This document shows, in pieces, positions 1 through 10,161 of a DNA stretch of 64,000 bases; positions within the stretch are counted from its first letter, which is position 1, and the number at the start of each line of letters is the position of its first letter. The position numbers were made by a program, and so were the translations under genes. Origin of the DNA: Campylobacter sp. RM10537 (GTDB taxonomy: Bacteria; Campylobacterota; Campylobacteria; Campylobacterales; Campylobacteraceae). Under the pieces are notes generated by a model. It ran no database searches. It saw only the letters and a list, made by a program, of their open reading frames with translations, and was not told where the DNA came from. The DNA lies in contig NZ_CP059597.1 in assembly GCF_022369435.1 (NCBI RefSeq), positions 744,001-808,000 of the forward strand, read 5' to 3'.

Positions 1-1
1 A

Positions 2-478
2 AGCAAAATGAAAAAAATTAATTCTGTTCAAGATGTTATTGATAAACAAAGCTATGAAGATATGAAAACACAATTTAATATAGCTAGCTTAAATTTAACT
101 AAAGCTAAAATCAATATGGATTATTATAAAAATATACTTGAAAAAAAAGAATTAAGAGCGCCTTATGATGCAATTGTTTCAAATAAATTTATACAGATTG
201 GAGAGGGAGTTGGCGGAGTAGCTCAACCTTTAGTAGAAATTTTTTCTTATCCTCAAAGTAAACTCATTTTAAGTTTTGATGAAAAATATAAAGATAAAGT
301 AAAAATTGGAGATGAATTTATTTATAAATTAGATCAAAGCAATAACCAAATTAAAGGAAAAATCAGCCTAATTTATCCAAGCATAGAGGTAAAAACGAGA
401 AAAATTTATGCTGAAGTTGAAGCTTCAGGATTAACCCCGGGACTTTTTGGAGAAGGTAAGATAATTACAAAAGATTAG
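2..478 (+). CDS. cmeE: CmeE-like RND efflux periplasmic adaptor, 3' part
   Basis: This is the C-terminal part of a membrane fusion protein that would link an inner-membrane RND pump to an outer-membrane channel. The reading frame is open to the window edge, so the ATG at position 8 is internal and the true start lies upstream. The visible part has an end of a helical hairpin, then a lipoyl/barrel-sandwich return strand (about residues 45-75, with an RAPYDAIVS motif) and a beta-barrel domain. It ends 3 bases before cmeF, so the two are co-transcribed. The CmeE name rests on the neighbour and on known Campylobacter gene order. Its outer-membrane partner, if it follows CmeDEF, would lie further upstream. 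Confidence 0.85.
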   Translation, partial: SKMKKINSVQDVIDKQSYEDMKTQFNIASLNLTKAKINMDYYKNILEKKELRAPYDAIVSNKFIQIGEGVGGVAQPLVEIFSYPQSKLILSFDEKYKDKVKIGDEFIYKLDQSNNQIKGKISLIYPSIEVKTRKIYAEVEASGLTPGLFGEGKIITKD

Positions 479-481
479 AAT

Positions 482-3400
482 ATGTTTAAATTAGCAATAA
501 ATAGACCTATTACCGTATTAATGTTTTTTTTAGCACTCGTTATCTTTGGATTTATTTCCGCATTTAATATGAGTGTTAATTTATTTCCAAATGTTTCCAT
601 TCCTCTTATTAAAATTACAAGTAAAGCTAATGGAGATTTAAATTTTATAGAATCAAAAATTACTAAGGAAATAGAAAATGCTCTAAGTGAAATTGATGGG
701 GTTAAAACTATAACTTCGGTTGCATATGATAATTTTAGTATTTCTGTAGTCGAATTTAAACTTGGCAAAAATCTCGAAGTAGCTGCTAATGATGTAAGAG
801 ATAAAATAGGCACCTTAAGTCTTCCAACTAAACCTGAAGTTGAGAAAATAAGTTCTGATTCTGGTTCAGCTATATCACTTTTTCTTTACTCACCAAATAA
901 ACTTTCTCTTATGCAAAATATCAATGACAAAATCAAGCCTTTTTTACAAAGGGTCGATGGTGTAGGAAAAATTGATGCTAAAGGTTTTTTAAAACCTCAA
1001 ATTCGCATTAATTTAAAACCAGAGCAATTACAAAAATATAATCTTAATGCCTATGATGTAGCCAATATCATTAAAAGTCAAAATTTTAAACAAGCCTTAG
1101 GAGAATTAAATAATCAAAAAAATAATTATATTATTAAAGGTTATTTCGAAGCTAATGATTTAAATGAATTAAAAAAATTACGTATTAAAACTGGTGTATT
1201 TTTAAGTGATATTGCTGATATACAGAATCTTTATGAGGATGAAAAGCAAAGTGCGATTTATCAAGGAAAAGAAGGTGTGCTCCTAGAGCTTGGCAAAGTG
1301 AATAATTATAATACACTCCAAATGATAAAAAATGTTAAAAATTCTCTAAGCACTTTAGAAAAGCAAATTCCTAGCGATATAAAATTTGATATTGTTTATG
1401 ATAAAAGCTTAAATATCTATAAACATCTTTCACAAGTTATTTTTGATATGGTTTTAGGTATTTTCTTAACTCTAATTATTGTATTTTTATTTTTAAGAAA
1501 TTTAAGTGCTACCCTTATTGCTTGCATTGCAATACCAACTTCAATAATTTCAACTTTTTTTATCATTGATATTTTAGGCTATGATCTAAATCGTCTTACC
1601 TTTATTGCCCTAACTTTAAGTATAGGAATTTTTATAGATGATGCTATTGTAGTGATTGAAAATATCGCTAAAAAATTAAAAGAACATCCGCCCTTACAAG
1701 CTGCTTTTTTAGGGGTTAATGAAATAGGTTTTAGCGTATTAAGCATTAGTGTTGTTTTACTTTGTGTTTTTATTCCTATTTCTTATATGAAATCTGTACC
1801 TGGGCTTTTTTTTAACGCCTTAGGAATTAGCGTTGCAAGTGGTATCGTAATTAGTTTTTTAGTTTCTATATTTTTGATTCCAAGTTTAAGTGCTAGATTT
1901 TTAAATCCTAAAGAAAGTCGATTTTATCAAAAAAGTGAAGCTTTTTTTCAAAAAATAGAAGAAAAATATGAAAATATACTTTATAAAATTTTAAAAAATA
2001 AAACTAAATTCATCTTAGCAAGTCTTGTTTTTGTAATTTTATCCTTTGGTTTAGCTAGTCGTATTGGACTTGATTTTTTACCTATGGAAGATGACAGCGA
2101 AATTCAAGTTTTGCTTGAGAGTAAACAAGATTTGAGTTTTGAAGCTATGCGAAAAAAAAGTCTTGATCTTTTAGAAAAAATTCAAACAGATGAAAATGTA
2201 AAATACGCTTTTTTAATTTTAGGATATGATGATGCTAAAGATGCCACAAAAGCTAAAATTTATATAAAGCTTAAAAATTTAGGTGAGAGAAAATTAAGAC
2301 AAAGCGCAATAGTTAACTTATATCGTCAAAAATTTCAAGAAGATGGCATTAAAATCAAAGTTTTAGAGCTTCCAAAAATCGAAGGCGCTGGAATTGATGA
2401 TCCAGTTCAATTTTTAGTTTTAGGCGATGATTTAGATTCTATAAAACAAGCTACTAATCGTGCCAAAGAGATTTTAGGAAGTAATTCTCATATTGTTGAT
2501 ATAAGCGATAATGCTAATTCAACAAAAGATGCTGTTGCTCTTCATATTAATAAAGAAAAAGCAAAGCTTTTAGATGTTAATCCAGAATATATTGCCGCAG
2601 TATTAAGTTACTCTTTTTCTCAATTAAGTGTTGGGGGTATGGACAGAGGAAATTCAAAAGACGATCTTATTTTAAGCTTTTCACCTGATTTTAAAAAAAA
2701 TATAGAAGCTCTTAAGCGCATTAATATAAGAAATAATCAAGGTATTAACTTAGATCTTTCAAGTGTTGTTGATTTTTCTTATACTAAGGATTTAAAAACT
2801 ATCAATCGTTATAACAAAAGTCGATCTATTAAGGTTACAGCTGGAGTTAATGATATTTCGCTAGGAGCGGTTCAAAAACTCTTACTTAATAATATGGATT
2901 ATATTTTAGGTAAGAATTCAAATCTTAATTATGCTTTTTCAGGCTTTATAAATCTTTTAGGTGAAACCGTTCAAGGTTTTGCGATGGCTATAACTTTAGC
3001 TTTTGTTTTAATTTATCTTGTTTTAGCTGCACTTTATGAAAGTCTTATTTTACCATTAATTATAATGATCACTATGCCTTTGGCTTTTGGTGGAGCTTCT
3101 ATAGGACTTTTCATTACTGGACATAATTTCTCACTTTTTGTTTTAATTGCCATCATCTTACTTTTTGGTATGGTGGGAAAAAATGCGATTTTACTTATAG
3201 ATGTAGCCAATAAAAAATGTCATGAAGGTATAGAACCTAATAAAGCTTTATTGATCGCTGGAAAATCTCGCTTAAGAGCTATTTTAATGACAACTTTTGC
3301 GATGATTTTTGCTATGATTCCTCTTGCTATTTCAAGAGGAGCAGGATACGAATCTAATTCCCCAATGGCTATAGCGATTATTTTTGGTCTTGTTAGCTCA

Positions 3401-3499
3401 ACTCTTTTAACTTTATTAGTTGTACCGGCACTCTTTAAATTTTGCTATACTCTTGATAGTAAATTAAGAAAAATATATGAAAGAAAAAAAATAGATTAA
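482..3499 (+). CDS. cmeF: CmeF, RND-family multidrug efflux transporter
   Basis: This is a proton-driven inner-membrane pump of 1005 residues, the usual length for an RND transporter. It has an N-terminal transmembrane helix (about residues 10-30), a large periplasmic porter domain, a first block of membrane helices (about 320-470) that includes the GIFIDDAIVVIEN helix 4 region with its paired aspartates, a second porter domain, and a final helix block (about 830-990) with GMVGKNAILLID. It forms an operon with the adaptor gene just upstream. In C. jejuni, CmeDEF is known as a secondary efflux pump beside CmeABC; the role here is inferred from that. No truncation or frameshift is visible. Confidence 0.93.
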   Translation: MFKLAINRPITVLMFFLALVIFGFISAFNMSVNLFPNVSIPLIKITSKANGDLNFIESKITKEIENALSEIDGVKTITSVAYDNFSISVVEFKLGKNLEVAANDVRDKIGTLSLPTKPEVEKISSDSGSAISLFLYSPNKLSLMQNINDKIKPFLQRVDGVGKIDAKGFLKPQIRINLKPEQLQKYNLNAYDVANIIKSQNFKQALGELNNQKNNYIIKGYFEANDLNELKKLRIKTGVFLSDIADIQNLYEDEKQSAIYQGKEGVLLELGKVNNYNTLQMIKNVKNSLSTLEKQIPSDIKFDIVYDKSLNIYKHLSQVIFDMVLGIFLTLIIVFLFLRNLSATLIACIAIPTSIISTFFIIDILGYDLNRLTFIALTLSIGIFIDDAIVVIENIAKKLKEHPPLQAAFLGVNEIGFSVLSISVVLLCVFIPISYMKSVPGLFFNALGISVASGIVISFLVSIFLIPSLSARFLNPKESRFYQKSEAFFQKIEEKYENILYKILKNKTKFILASLVFVILSFGLASRIGLDFLPMEDDSEIQVLLESKQDLSFEAMRKKSLDLLEKIQTDENVKYAFLILGYDDAKDATKAKIYIKLKNLGERKLRQSAIVNLYRQKFQEDGIKIKVLELPKIEGAGIDDPVQFLVLGDDLDSIKQATNRAKEILGSNSHIVDISDNANSTKDAVALHINKEKAKLLDVNPEYIAAVLSYSFSQLSVGGMDRGNSKDDLILSFSPDFKKNIEALKRINIRNNQGINLDLSSVVDFSYTKDLKTINRYNKSRSIKVTAGVNDISLGAVQKLLLNNMDYILGKNSNLNYAFSGFINLLGETVQGFAMAITLAFVLIYLVLAALYESLILPLIIMITMPLAFGGASIGLFITGHNFSLFVLIAIILLFGMVGKNAILLIDVANKKCHEGIEPNKALLIAGKSRLRAILMTTFAMIFAMIPLAISRGAGYESNSPMAIAIIFGLVSSTLLTLLVVPALFKFCYTLDSKLRKIYERKKID

Positions 3500-3519
3500 A
3501 AGACTTATTTAAGTCTTTT
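3498..3519. terminator. Bidirectional terminator between cmeF and the J-domain gene
   Basis: A perfect 9-bp inverted repeat (AAAAGACTT / AAGTCTTTT) with a 4-base loop overlaps the stop codon of cmeF and touches the stop codon of the convergent J-domain gene. On the minus strand it is followed by a T-rich stretch, so it can serve both transcripts. Confidence 0.6.
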
Positions 3520-4324
3520 AAGCATTGTTTTTATATAGAGCTTTAAGATTATTGTAAGCGATTTGTATTTTTTCAAATTGTTCTCTAGTATAAGCTTTTT
3601 CTTCAGCACTTTTACCCTGATAAAAATCAGGATGATAAAGCTTTACCATCATTAAATATTTTTGTCTGATTTCACTAAGATCATTTTGAGGTGTACATTC
3701 TAAAGTTGTAAAATAATTATTAAAAAGCTTTGCTAAAGCATTAAATTTCCATTTTGCATTTTCTTTTTTAAAAATATCTTGGCGAAAATCTTTATATTCT
3801 TGACGATCCACTTCAAAATTAACACGATATCTTAAATGCTCACTCTCATCAGCAAAAGCTTCAAAAAGTTCCAAGGTGTTTTCATCTTTATATTTAAGCA
3901 TTAAAATACTTGTTGCTTCATCATATTCTATATAATGCTCTTTAAAATAATTTTTCATATAGGCTATAAATAATTTTTCATTAGAACTAAGTTGCATTAG
4001 AATTTGATTTCCTGCAAAACTTGTTTTTATAAAAAGCATAGGTTTTAGCATGTTGTTTTGCTCAAAATTAAGTCTAAAAGTTTTAAAATGAGCATCTTTT
4101 AAATTCTCTATGCTTTCATTAGAGCTCTTACGATATTTTTGATCTAAGACTTTTAAAAAATATCGACGTTGCGGAATTTCATTTTCCTCAAAAAAAGAAA
4201 AAATCTTATTTTTTCGCCCTATAACTTTTGTGAAATTTTTGGTAATTAAGTCTTTAAAATACTGAAAAACGCTAATATCATCAGTATTAACATTAATCGT
4301 CTCTAAAGTTTGCACAATTTGCAT
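3518..4324 (-). CDS. J-domain (DnaJ-like) co-chaperone family protein
   Basis: This protein of 268 residues has its recognisable J domain at the C-terminus (about the last 60 residues). The HPD tripeptide there is the signature that stimulates Hsp70 ATPase activity. The remaining 200 residues match no domain I can name. I chose the ATG at 4324 because GGGAGAGAG lies at a good distance upstream; the frame stays open to a TTG at 4354 and an ATG at 4348. The start lies inside the end of bpt, an overlap of about 32 bases, which implies translational coupling. It may act as a specialised DnaK partner, but no client can be inferred. Confidence 0.8.
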   Translation of the reverse strand: MQIVQTLETINVNTDDISVFQYFKDLITKNFTKVIGRKNKIFSFFEENEIPQRRYFLKVLDQKYRKSSNESIENLKDAHFKTFRLNFEQNNMLKPMLFIKTSFAGNQILMQLSSNEKLFIAYMKNYFKEHYIEYDEATSILMLKYKDENTLELFEAFADESEHLRYRVNFEVDRQEYKDFRQDIFKKENAKWKFNALAKLFNNYFTTLECTPQNDLSEIRQKYLMMVKLYHPDFYQGKSAEEKAYTREQFEKIQIAYNNLKALYKNNA

Positions 4325-5045
4325 CTTCTCTCTCCCATAAAACCTCATTTTCAAAAAGAGAACTTGTCCCTTTTAAAATTTCATTAGGTGTATAATCGGC
4401 TTTATACGATAAAGATTGACACTTTTTTACAAAATATCCCAAATAAATATATTTTAAATTTTTACTTTTAGCAAATTTGATCTCATTTAAAAGAGAAAAC
4501 TTACCCAAGGAAAGATATGCAAAATCAGGATCGTAAAAACAATAAATACTTGAAATTCCATCCTCAACCTCATCAATAAGATCAACACAAACAAGCTTAT
4601 TATCAACATAAAAAGCAAGCTCATAACCAAAATCCATAAATCCATCTATATAAAGATTATAATATTGTCTAAAATTTAAATCATATCTTTTCCACTTCTT
4701 TTTATCTTCCATAAAACGATGGTATTTATCATATAAAAATAAATGTTCATTACTCAAAGCTGGTCTTCTAAGTATCATTTTAGTATTGATATTTTTTTTA
4801 AAAACTCTTCTTTCATTGCGAGAAAATTTATATTCATTAGCTAAAATTCTAAGACTAAGACATTCTTGACAATCTCTACAAATTGGACGAGAAAAATACC
4901 TTCCAAAGCGTCTCCAACCACGTTGGATTAGTTTAGTATTGATTTCTTTGGAACAATTTTGTATGTATTTATATTCTATTCTTGAGCGTTTTGTTTCTAA
5001 GTATGGACATTTATCTTCAAGAGTACAAAATCCAATTTCAAACAT
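4293..5045 (-). CDS. bpt: Aspartate/glutamate leucyltransferase (Bpt), N-degron tagging
   Basis: Bpt transfers leucine from Leu-tRNA to N-terminal Asp or Glu of proteins, which marks them for ClpS/ClpAP degradation (family knowledge). The 250-residue length is typical of the ATE/Bpt family. Visible marks are the N-terminal cysteines ([10 protein letters not shown]), the RGWRRFG stretch, and the CRDCQEC motif near residue 60, followed by the GNAT-like C-terminal half. It starts right after the stop of the small gene upstream (TAAATG junction) and overlaps the J-domain gene downstream, so it sits within one transcription unit with pycA. Confidence 0.88.
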   Translation of the reverse strand: MFEIGFCTLEDKCPYLETKRSRIEYKYIQNCSKEINTKLIQRGWRRFGRYFSRPICRDCQECLSLRILANEYKFSRNERRVFKKNINTKMILRRPALSNEHLFLYDKYHRFMEDKKKWKRYDLNFRQYYNLYIDGFMDFGYELAFYVDNKLVCVDLIDEVEDGISSIYCFYDPDFAYLSLGKFSLLNEIKFAKSKNLKYIYLGYFVKKCQSLSYKADYTPNEILKGTSSLFENEVLWEREDANCANFRDD

Positions 5046-5249
5046 TTAAATTTTCTTAATATCTGAATTCTTGATAAATTCAGAAAATTCATCTTGCAAT
5101 TTTTCTTCCTTTAGAAAAATTTCTTGCATTTCTTTATCTAAAAACATTTCTTGTTTGTTTTGTTTTTTTTCTTTTTTTATATTTTTTATTTTCACAGTAT
5201 TATTTTGCATTTCTTTTTTTATATTTTTTAAACTATCTAAAAAATCCAT
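5046..5249 (-). CDS. Small highly charged protein, function unknown
   Basis: This gene encodes 67 residues rich in Lys, Glu and Asn, with an N-terminal DFLDSLKNIKKEM stretch and probably all helical. It has a good ribosome site (GAGGAAAA), begins directly after the pycA stop codon and ends where bpt begins. That close packing supports it as a real gene. I recognise no domain. The corresponding position in C. jejuni also carries a small hypothetical gene (Cj1036c, from memory). Confidence 0.72.
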   Translation of the reverse strand: MDFLDSLKNIKKEMQNNTVKIKNIKKEKKQNKQEMFLDKEMQEIFLKEEKLQDEFSEFIKNSDIKKI

Positions 5250-6689
5250 TTATTTTCCTCTTTTAATTTTTTCAAGTGTTGCTGCAATAACAGCCACTAT
5301 CTCTTCTTTGTTTTCATGATGATAATCTTGTGTTTTTTCTAATAACTCTTGCAAATGAGTTTCTATAAAAGAAGTATCAAAATAACCTCTTCTAAATTCT
5401 TTTATTTTAGTAATCGCAATTAAAAATGGTATTGTTGTCCTAATATCTAAAGTAAATTCTTTCAAAGCTCTTTCAAGTTTATTGACTGCTAAATCATAGC
5501 TTGTTGCCCTAACAATCAATTTAGCAAGCATGGAATCATAATAAGGCGGTATCGTATAATCCTTATAAATATGGCTATCTACTCTTACAGAAGGACCTAA
5601 TGCTGGATAATATTCATTGATTTTACCTACGCTTGGAGTAAAATTTTTCCACACATTTTCAGCCGTAATTCTAGCCTCTATAGCAAATCCTCTAGGTTTA
5701 ATATCACTTTGCTCTATATCTAAAATTTCTCCAGCAGCTATACGAATTTGACGTACGATAAGATCAACCCCTGTAATTTCTTCTGTAACAGGATGCTCAA
5801 CTTGAATTCTTGTATTCATTTCCATAAAATAAAAACGGTTATAATCATCAAGTAAAAATTCTATCGTCCCTGCATTGGTATAGCCTACTGCTTTAGCTGC
5901 TGCAATAGCAGTTACCCCCATAGTTTTTCTAAGATTGTCAGAAATACTAGGACAAGGTGCAATTTCAATAATTTTTTGATGTCTTCTTTGTATAGAACAA
6001 TCTCTTTCACAAAGATGTATTATATTGCCATAATTATCACCTAAAATTTGAAATTCTATATGACGAGGATTTATAACAAATTTTTCCATAAATACTTCAT
6101 CATTTTTAAAATAAGCTAATGCTTCCCTTTTACAAGAATCAAAAGCATTTTCAAGCTCTTCTTGTTTATAAACAACGCGAATTCCTCGCCCTCCTCCGCC
6201 ACCTGAAGCTTTTAAAATTACAGGGTAGCTAATTTTTTCTGCAATAATTTTAATTTCATCTATACTGTAAGAATTTAATTTCTCAGTACCTGGGACAATA
6301 GGAATTCCATTTTGCGCCATCAATTTACGCGCAATATTTTTATTACCCATTTTATGAATTACTTCAGATTTTGGGCCTATAAAAATAATATTTGATTCTT
6401 CGCAAGCTCTAGCAAATTCGTAATTTTCACTTAAAAATCCATAGCCAGGATGAATAGCATCAGCGCCACAAGCTTTAGCAACCTCTATAATTCTTTCAAT
6501 GTCTAAATAACCCTTTATAGCATCTTTACCAATTTGATAAGCTTCATCAGCAATTTTTACATGCAAACACTCACAATCAGGCTCGGTATAAATTGCAACA
6601 CTTTTAATATGCAAATCCCTACAAGCTCGAATAATTCTAACGGCTATTTCAGCACGATTTGCTATAAGAATTTTATGAATTTGCACCAT
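5250..6689 (-). CDS. pycA: Pyruvate carboxylase subunit A (biotin carboxylase)
   Basis: This 479-residue ATP-grasp enzyme carboxylates biotin using ATP and bicarbonate. It starts with the biotin carboxylase signature (ILIANRAEIAVRIIRAC), has the glycine-rich ATP loop GGGGGRGIRVV near residue 165, and the EMNTRIQVEHPVTE motif near residue 290. It lacks the biotin carrier and carboxyltransferase parts, as expected for a two-subunit enzyme. The B subunit is not in this window. In C. jejuni this gene is pycA, giving anaplerotic oxaloacetate; an acetyl-CoA carboxylase AccC is the alternative reading. It heads the operon pycA-small protein-bpt-J domain. A TAGAAT -10 element lies on the minus strand at about 6723-6728. 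Confidence 0.87.
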   Translation of the reverse strand: MVQIHKILIANRAEIAVRIIRACRDLHIKSVAIYTEPDCECLHVKIADEAYQIGKDAIKGYLDIERIIEVAKACGADAIHPGYGFLSENYEFARACEESNIIFIGPKSEVIHKMGNKNIARKLMAQNGIPIVPGTEKLNSYSIDEIKIIAEKISYPVILKASGGGGGRGIRVVYKQEELENAFDSCKREALAYFKNDEVFMEKFVINPRHIEFQILGDNYGNIIHLCERDCSIQRRHQKIIEIAPCPSISDNLRKTMGVTAIAAAKAVGYTNAGTIEFLLDDYNRFYFMEMNTRIQVEHPVTEEITGVDLIVRQIRIAAGEILDIEQSDIKPRGFAIEARITAENVWKNFTPSVGKINEYYPALGPSVRVDSHIYKDYTIPPYYDSMLAKLIVRATSYDLAVNKLERALKEFTLDIRTTIPFLIAITKIKEFRRGYFDTSFIETHLQELLEKTQDYHHENKEEIVAVIAATLEKIKRGK

Positions 6690-6775
6690 AGTTTGCCTTT
6701 AAAAATAATAATACTAAAAGCAATTCTATCAAAATATCCTTATAAAAACTTAGCAAAAAAATTAATTATTTTAGT

Positions 6776-6781
6776 TATAAT
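6776..6781 (+). promoter_or_regulatory. -10 element (TATAAT) for ftsW-murG
   Basis: A perfect TATAAT lies 45 bases before the ftsW start in a very AT-rich spacer. Campylobacter sigma-70 promoters usually lack a clear -35, so only the -10 is marked. Confidence 0.55.
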
Positions 6782-6826
6782 AAAACTTTATAAATTTTAT
6801 TTCCAAGAAGAAAAGTAAAAATCAAA

Positions 6827-7990
6827 ATGGTTGCTGATAAGAAATTATTTTATTTAAGTTGTATATTAATTACTATAGGAATAGTTTTTTCATACTCACT
6901 AACAGTTTTTACTGTACTTTTTTTCAATTATAATGAATTTCATTTTTTTACTCGCCAACTTTTTTTTGGAGTGAGTGGAATTTTAATCATGTTTTTTATC
7001 TCAAGACTTGATCCAGATAAAAAAAATTCTGAAAGAATTATTCTTGCTATTCTTATTATTTCTTTTATTTTTATCACAATCTTACCTTTTTTACCTTCGG
7101 CCTTGGCAACAGCTAGTGGAGGTGCTAAAAGATGGATTCGCTTAGGCCCGCTTTCTATATCTCCGGTTGAATTTTTTAAAATAGGTCTTATTTATTTTTT
7201 AGCTTGGAGTTATACAAGACGTATTGATGATAGTAAAAAAGCAATTAAACATGAAGTTTTAATTCTTTTACCTTACTGTATTGTTGCAACTATAGTGATA
7301 GGATATATTTATATTACGCAAAATGATTTAGGACAGAGTGTTATTTCTTTCTTTTTGATTTTAGCTTTAGCCTTTTTTGCAGGAGCTAGCAAAAGACTTT
7401 TTGCTTTTGGAACTTTAATCATTATGATGGTTGGAATAATGGTTATTTTTAGCAATCAAAGGCGTATTCAAAGAATTGCATCTTGGTGGGGAAATATACA
7501 AGATGCATTTTTACCAATGCTTCCTGATTGGATGGCAAATGCTTTACGAGTAAGTACCAATACAGAACCTTATCAAATCTCACACTCTTTAAATGCTATA
7601 GCTCATGGAGGAATATTTGGAGAGGGTTTAGGGCTTGGAACTTTTAAATTAGGTTTTTTAAGCGAAGTCCATACCGACTTTATTCTCTCTGGTATCACAG
7701 AAGAAATCGGACTTTTTGGACTTGGGATCATCTGTTTTATTTATCTTTGGATGATTTTAAGAATTTTTAGAATAGCTGGACGTTGCGACAAAAAAGAACA
7801 CTTTATTTTTTGTTCTGGTATCGCTTTGCTTTTACTTTTTTCATTTTTTATGAACGCTTTTGGTATTATTTCTCTTACCCCTCTTAAAGGTGTTGCAGTT
7901 CCACTTTTAAGCTATGGTGGAAGTTCCATGTGGGCAATTTGTATAGGTATTGGATATGTATTGATGATTTCTAAAAAGGTTAAATTATGA
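6827..7990 (+). CDS. ftsW: FtsW, division-specific peptidoglycan polymerase (SEDS family)
   Basis: This 387-residue polytopic membrane protein of the FtsW/RodA/SpoVE family polymerises glycan strands from lipid II at the septum with its partner PBP. About ten membrane segments are visible. The conserved loop GGAKRWI (about residue 100) and the C-terminal GVAVPLLSYGGSS motif are present. The family also includes RodA; the direct link to murG supports FtsW. Its stop overlaps the murG start by 4 bases (ATGA). Confidence 0.9.
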   Translation: MVADKKLFYLSCILITIGIVFSYSLTVFTVLFFNYNEFHFFTRQLFFGVSGILIMFFISRLDPDKKNSERIILAILIISFIFITILPFLPSALATASGGAKRWIRLGPLSISPVEFFKIGLIYFLAWSYTRRIDDSKKAIKHEVLILLPYCIVATIVIGYIYITQNDLGQSVISFFLILALAFFAGASKRLFAFGTLIIMMVGIMVIFSNQRRIQRIASWWGNIQDAFLPMLPDWMANALRVSTNTEPYQISHSLNAIAHGGIFGEGLGLGTFKLGFLSEVHTDFILSGITEEIGLFGLGIICFIYLWMILRIFRIAGRCDKKEHFIFCSGIALLLLFSFFMNAFGIISLTPLKGVAVPLLSYGGSSMWAICIGIGYVLMISKKVKL

Positions 7991-8997
7991 TTGTTTTAAC
8001 TGGAGGTGGCACGGGTGGACATTTAGCCATAGTAAGATGCTTATTAGAAAGTGCCCAACGAAAGAATATAGCTTGTATTTATATAGGCAGTGAAAATGGG
8101 CAAGATAAAGCGTGGTTTGAAAAAGAAACGCGCTTTAAGGATAAATTCTTTCTAAGCTCTAAGGGAGTTATCAATCAAAGTAAATTTAACAAAATCAATT
8201 CTTTTTTACATATTCTAAAACTTTCTAAAAAATGTAAAAAAATTTTTAAAACCTATAAAGTAAAAGCTGTCATTAGCGTAGGAGGATACAGTGCAGCTCC
8301 TGCATCTTTTGGAGCTTTATTTTCTGGCATACCTTTATTTATACATGAACAAAATTCAAAAAGTGGTTCCTTAAATAAACTTTTAAAACCTTTTTCTAAA
8401 AAATTTTTTAGTGCTTTTGAGGAAGATTTTACACCTTATCCTGTAGCAGATAAATTTTTTAATCATGCAAGAATTCGTAAAGAATTAAAAAATATTATTT
8501 TTCTAGGAGGATCTCAAGGAGCTAGTTTTATCAATGAATTGGCCATACAATTAGCACCTAATTTAAATGAAAAAAATATCCATATTATTCATCAATGTGG
8601 AAAAAATGATTTACAAAAGTACAAACAAATTTATAAAACTTTAAATATCGAAGCTGATATATTTGACTTTAGTTCAAATTTAGAACAAAAGATGCATAAA
8701 GCAGATTTAGCTATATCAAGAGCTGGCGCAAGTACGCTTTTTGAACTTTGTGCTAATTCTTTACCTGCTATTTTTATTCCTTATCCTTATGCAGCCAAAA
8801 ATCATCAATACTTTAACGCTAAATTTTTACAAAATCAAAATTTATGTAAAATTTTTACACAAGATAATGCCAATGTAGATGAAATTTTTAAAACTATTTT
8901 AAATATAAATTTAGAAAATATTTCCAAAGGTTTGCAAGATATTTTTCAAAAAAATGGATCAGATATTTTACTTGAAAAAATACTTAAACTTATTTGA
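7987..8997 (+). CDS. murG: MurG, lipid II synthase
   Basis: This is a GT-B glycosyltransferase of 336 residues that adds GlcNAc to lipid I at the inner face of the membrane. It has the N-terminal GGGTGGHL loop, the GGYSAAP motif near residue 98, the GGSQGA loop near residue 175, and the donor-site region SRAGASTLFELC near residue 245. It is translationally coupled to ftsW, so the precursor enzyme and polymerase are made together. Its 3' end overlaps the convergent MFS gene by 8 bases, with no terminator visible between them. Confidence 0.94.
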   Translation: MIVLTGGGTGGHLAIVRCLLESAQRKNIACIYIGSENGQDKAWFEKETRFKDKFFLSSKGVINQSKFNKINSFLHILKLSKKCKKIFKTYKVKAVISVGGYSAAPASFGALFSGIPLFIHEQNSKSGSLNKLLKPFSKKFFSAFEEDFTPYPVADKFFNHARIRKELKNIIFLGGSQGASFINELAIQLAPNLNEKNIHIIHQCGKNDLQKYKQIYKTLNIEADIFDFSSNLEQKMHKADLAISRAGASTLFELCANSLPAIFIPYPYAAKNHQYFNAKFLQNQNLCKIFTQDNANVDEIFKTILNINLENISKGLQDIFQKNGSDILLEKILKLI

Positions 8998-10153
8998 TAA
9001 CTTGACTTTTATAGGATAAATATCCAACGATATTTACTATGATTCCGATTGCAAAAAGTATTACAATAGCACTTGAAAAATTTCCAAATTGATCATGTAA
9101 AAGTCCTATAATCCACTGACCTTGCGCAGCAATTAAATATCCAAAACCTTGAGCAAAGGCTGAAAGTCTTGCTGCTATTTGTGCATTATGACTTTTTTGG
9201 GCAATAAAAAGTAAAACTATACCAAAAACCCCGCCCCAAGGAAAGCCCATAATAAAAGCACCTAAAATAATCATAAATTCATTATTAAAAATAAGTAAAA
9301 TCCCAAAAGATATAGCATACATGGCGCACAAAATCGCAATATAGCTTGTATGATATTCTTTTTTAATTTTACCTAAAAGCAAAGGGCCAAAAAGTGAAAC
9401 TGGCATAGCGATCAATTGTCCAAATAAAAGCATATTCGTTGCAAAATCTTTGCTAAAACCTTTTTCGGTTACTATTTGAACATACCAAAAAAATAAAGAA
9501 TACGCCAAAAAGCTTTGAAATCCCATAAAAAGAGTGATTTTCCATGTTGTAGGATGTTTAAAAATATTCACTTGTTTAGAAGAAAGTTTTTTAGCTCTAA
9601 AAAGTCTTCCATTTTTTGCTTGAGGAAAATAAATCACTAAGGCTACAAAAGCAAAAATAGCCCAAAATACCATAGCTAAAGATAAATTAAATATATGAAG
9701 TAAAGGTGTGGCTAAAGCTATACCCACTATAGAAGAAACACTTAAAATAAAACTATACAAACCCATAACGCTAGACATTTGTTTAGGAAATTTTTCCTTA
9801 ATAAAACTTGGCAAAACTACATTAGCAATTGCTATACCACAACCTATAGCAAGCATCCCTATAAATAAACCATAAACTCCAAAATAAGAACGCAAAAGTT
9901 CGCCAATAAATATCAAAAAAATTCCTACAATAACTGCACGGATAACAGAAAAATACCCCACAATAAAAGAAATACTTCCAAAAGCCATCAAAGGCAAACT
10001 GGTTAAAATCCCTATCAAAGTAGAATTTAAATCAAACTCTTTTTTTATAATATCAACCATTGGCCCTATCGTTGTGATAGGGGCTCTAAGATTAAAAGCT
10101 ATAATAATAACAATAAAAATATTAAGCCAAAAAATTTTTTTAAAAGAAGTCAT
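8990..10153 (-). CDS. MFS transporter, CynX/NimT-like
   Basis: This is a 12-helix major facilitator of 387 residues. The N-terminal NLRAPITTIGPMVDIIKKEF stretch is typical of the CynX/NimT (cyanate/nitroimidazole transporter-like) branch. The substrate cannot be deduced. It follows the propeller-like gene by 8 bases and could be the last gene of that minus-strand unit. It is the counterpart of Cj1040c in C. jejuni (from gene order). Confidence 0.8.
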   Translation of the reverse strand: MTSFKKIFWLNIFIVIIIAFNLRAPITTIGPMVDIIKKEFDLNSTLIGILTSLPLMAFGSISFIVGYFSVIRAVIVGIFLIFIGELLRSYFGVYGLFIGMLAIGCGIAIANVVLPSFIKEKFPKQMSSVMGLYSFILSVSSIVGIALATPLLHIFNLSLAMVFWAIFAFVALVIYFPQAKNGRLFRAKKLSSKQVNIFKHPTTWKITLFMGFQSFLAYSLFFWYVQIVTEKGFSKDFATNMLLFGQLIAMPVSLFGPLLLGKIKKEYHTSYIAILCAMYAISFGILLIFNNEFMIILGAFIMGFPWGGVFGIVLLFIAQKSHNAQIAARLSAFAQGFGYLIAAQGQWIIGLLHDQFGNFSSAIVILFAIGIIVNIVGYLSYKSQVIK

Positions 10154-10161
10154 AATTACCT

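Noticed and set aside
475-813. Open frame of 112 codons opposite cmeF
   Set aside because: It is a shadow of a strongly supported RND transporter, with no ribosome site and a biased hydrophobic composition expected from antisense reading.
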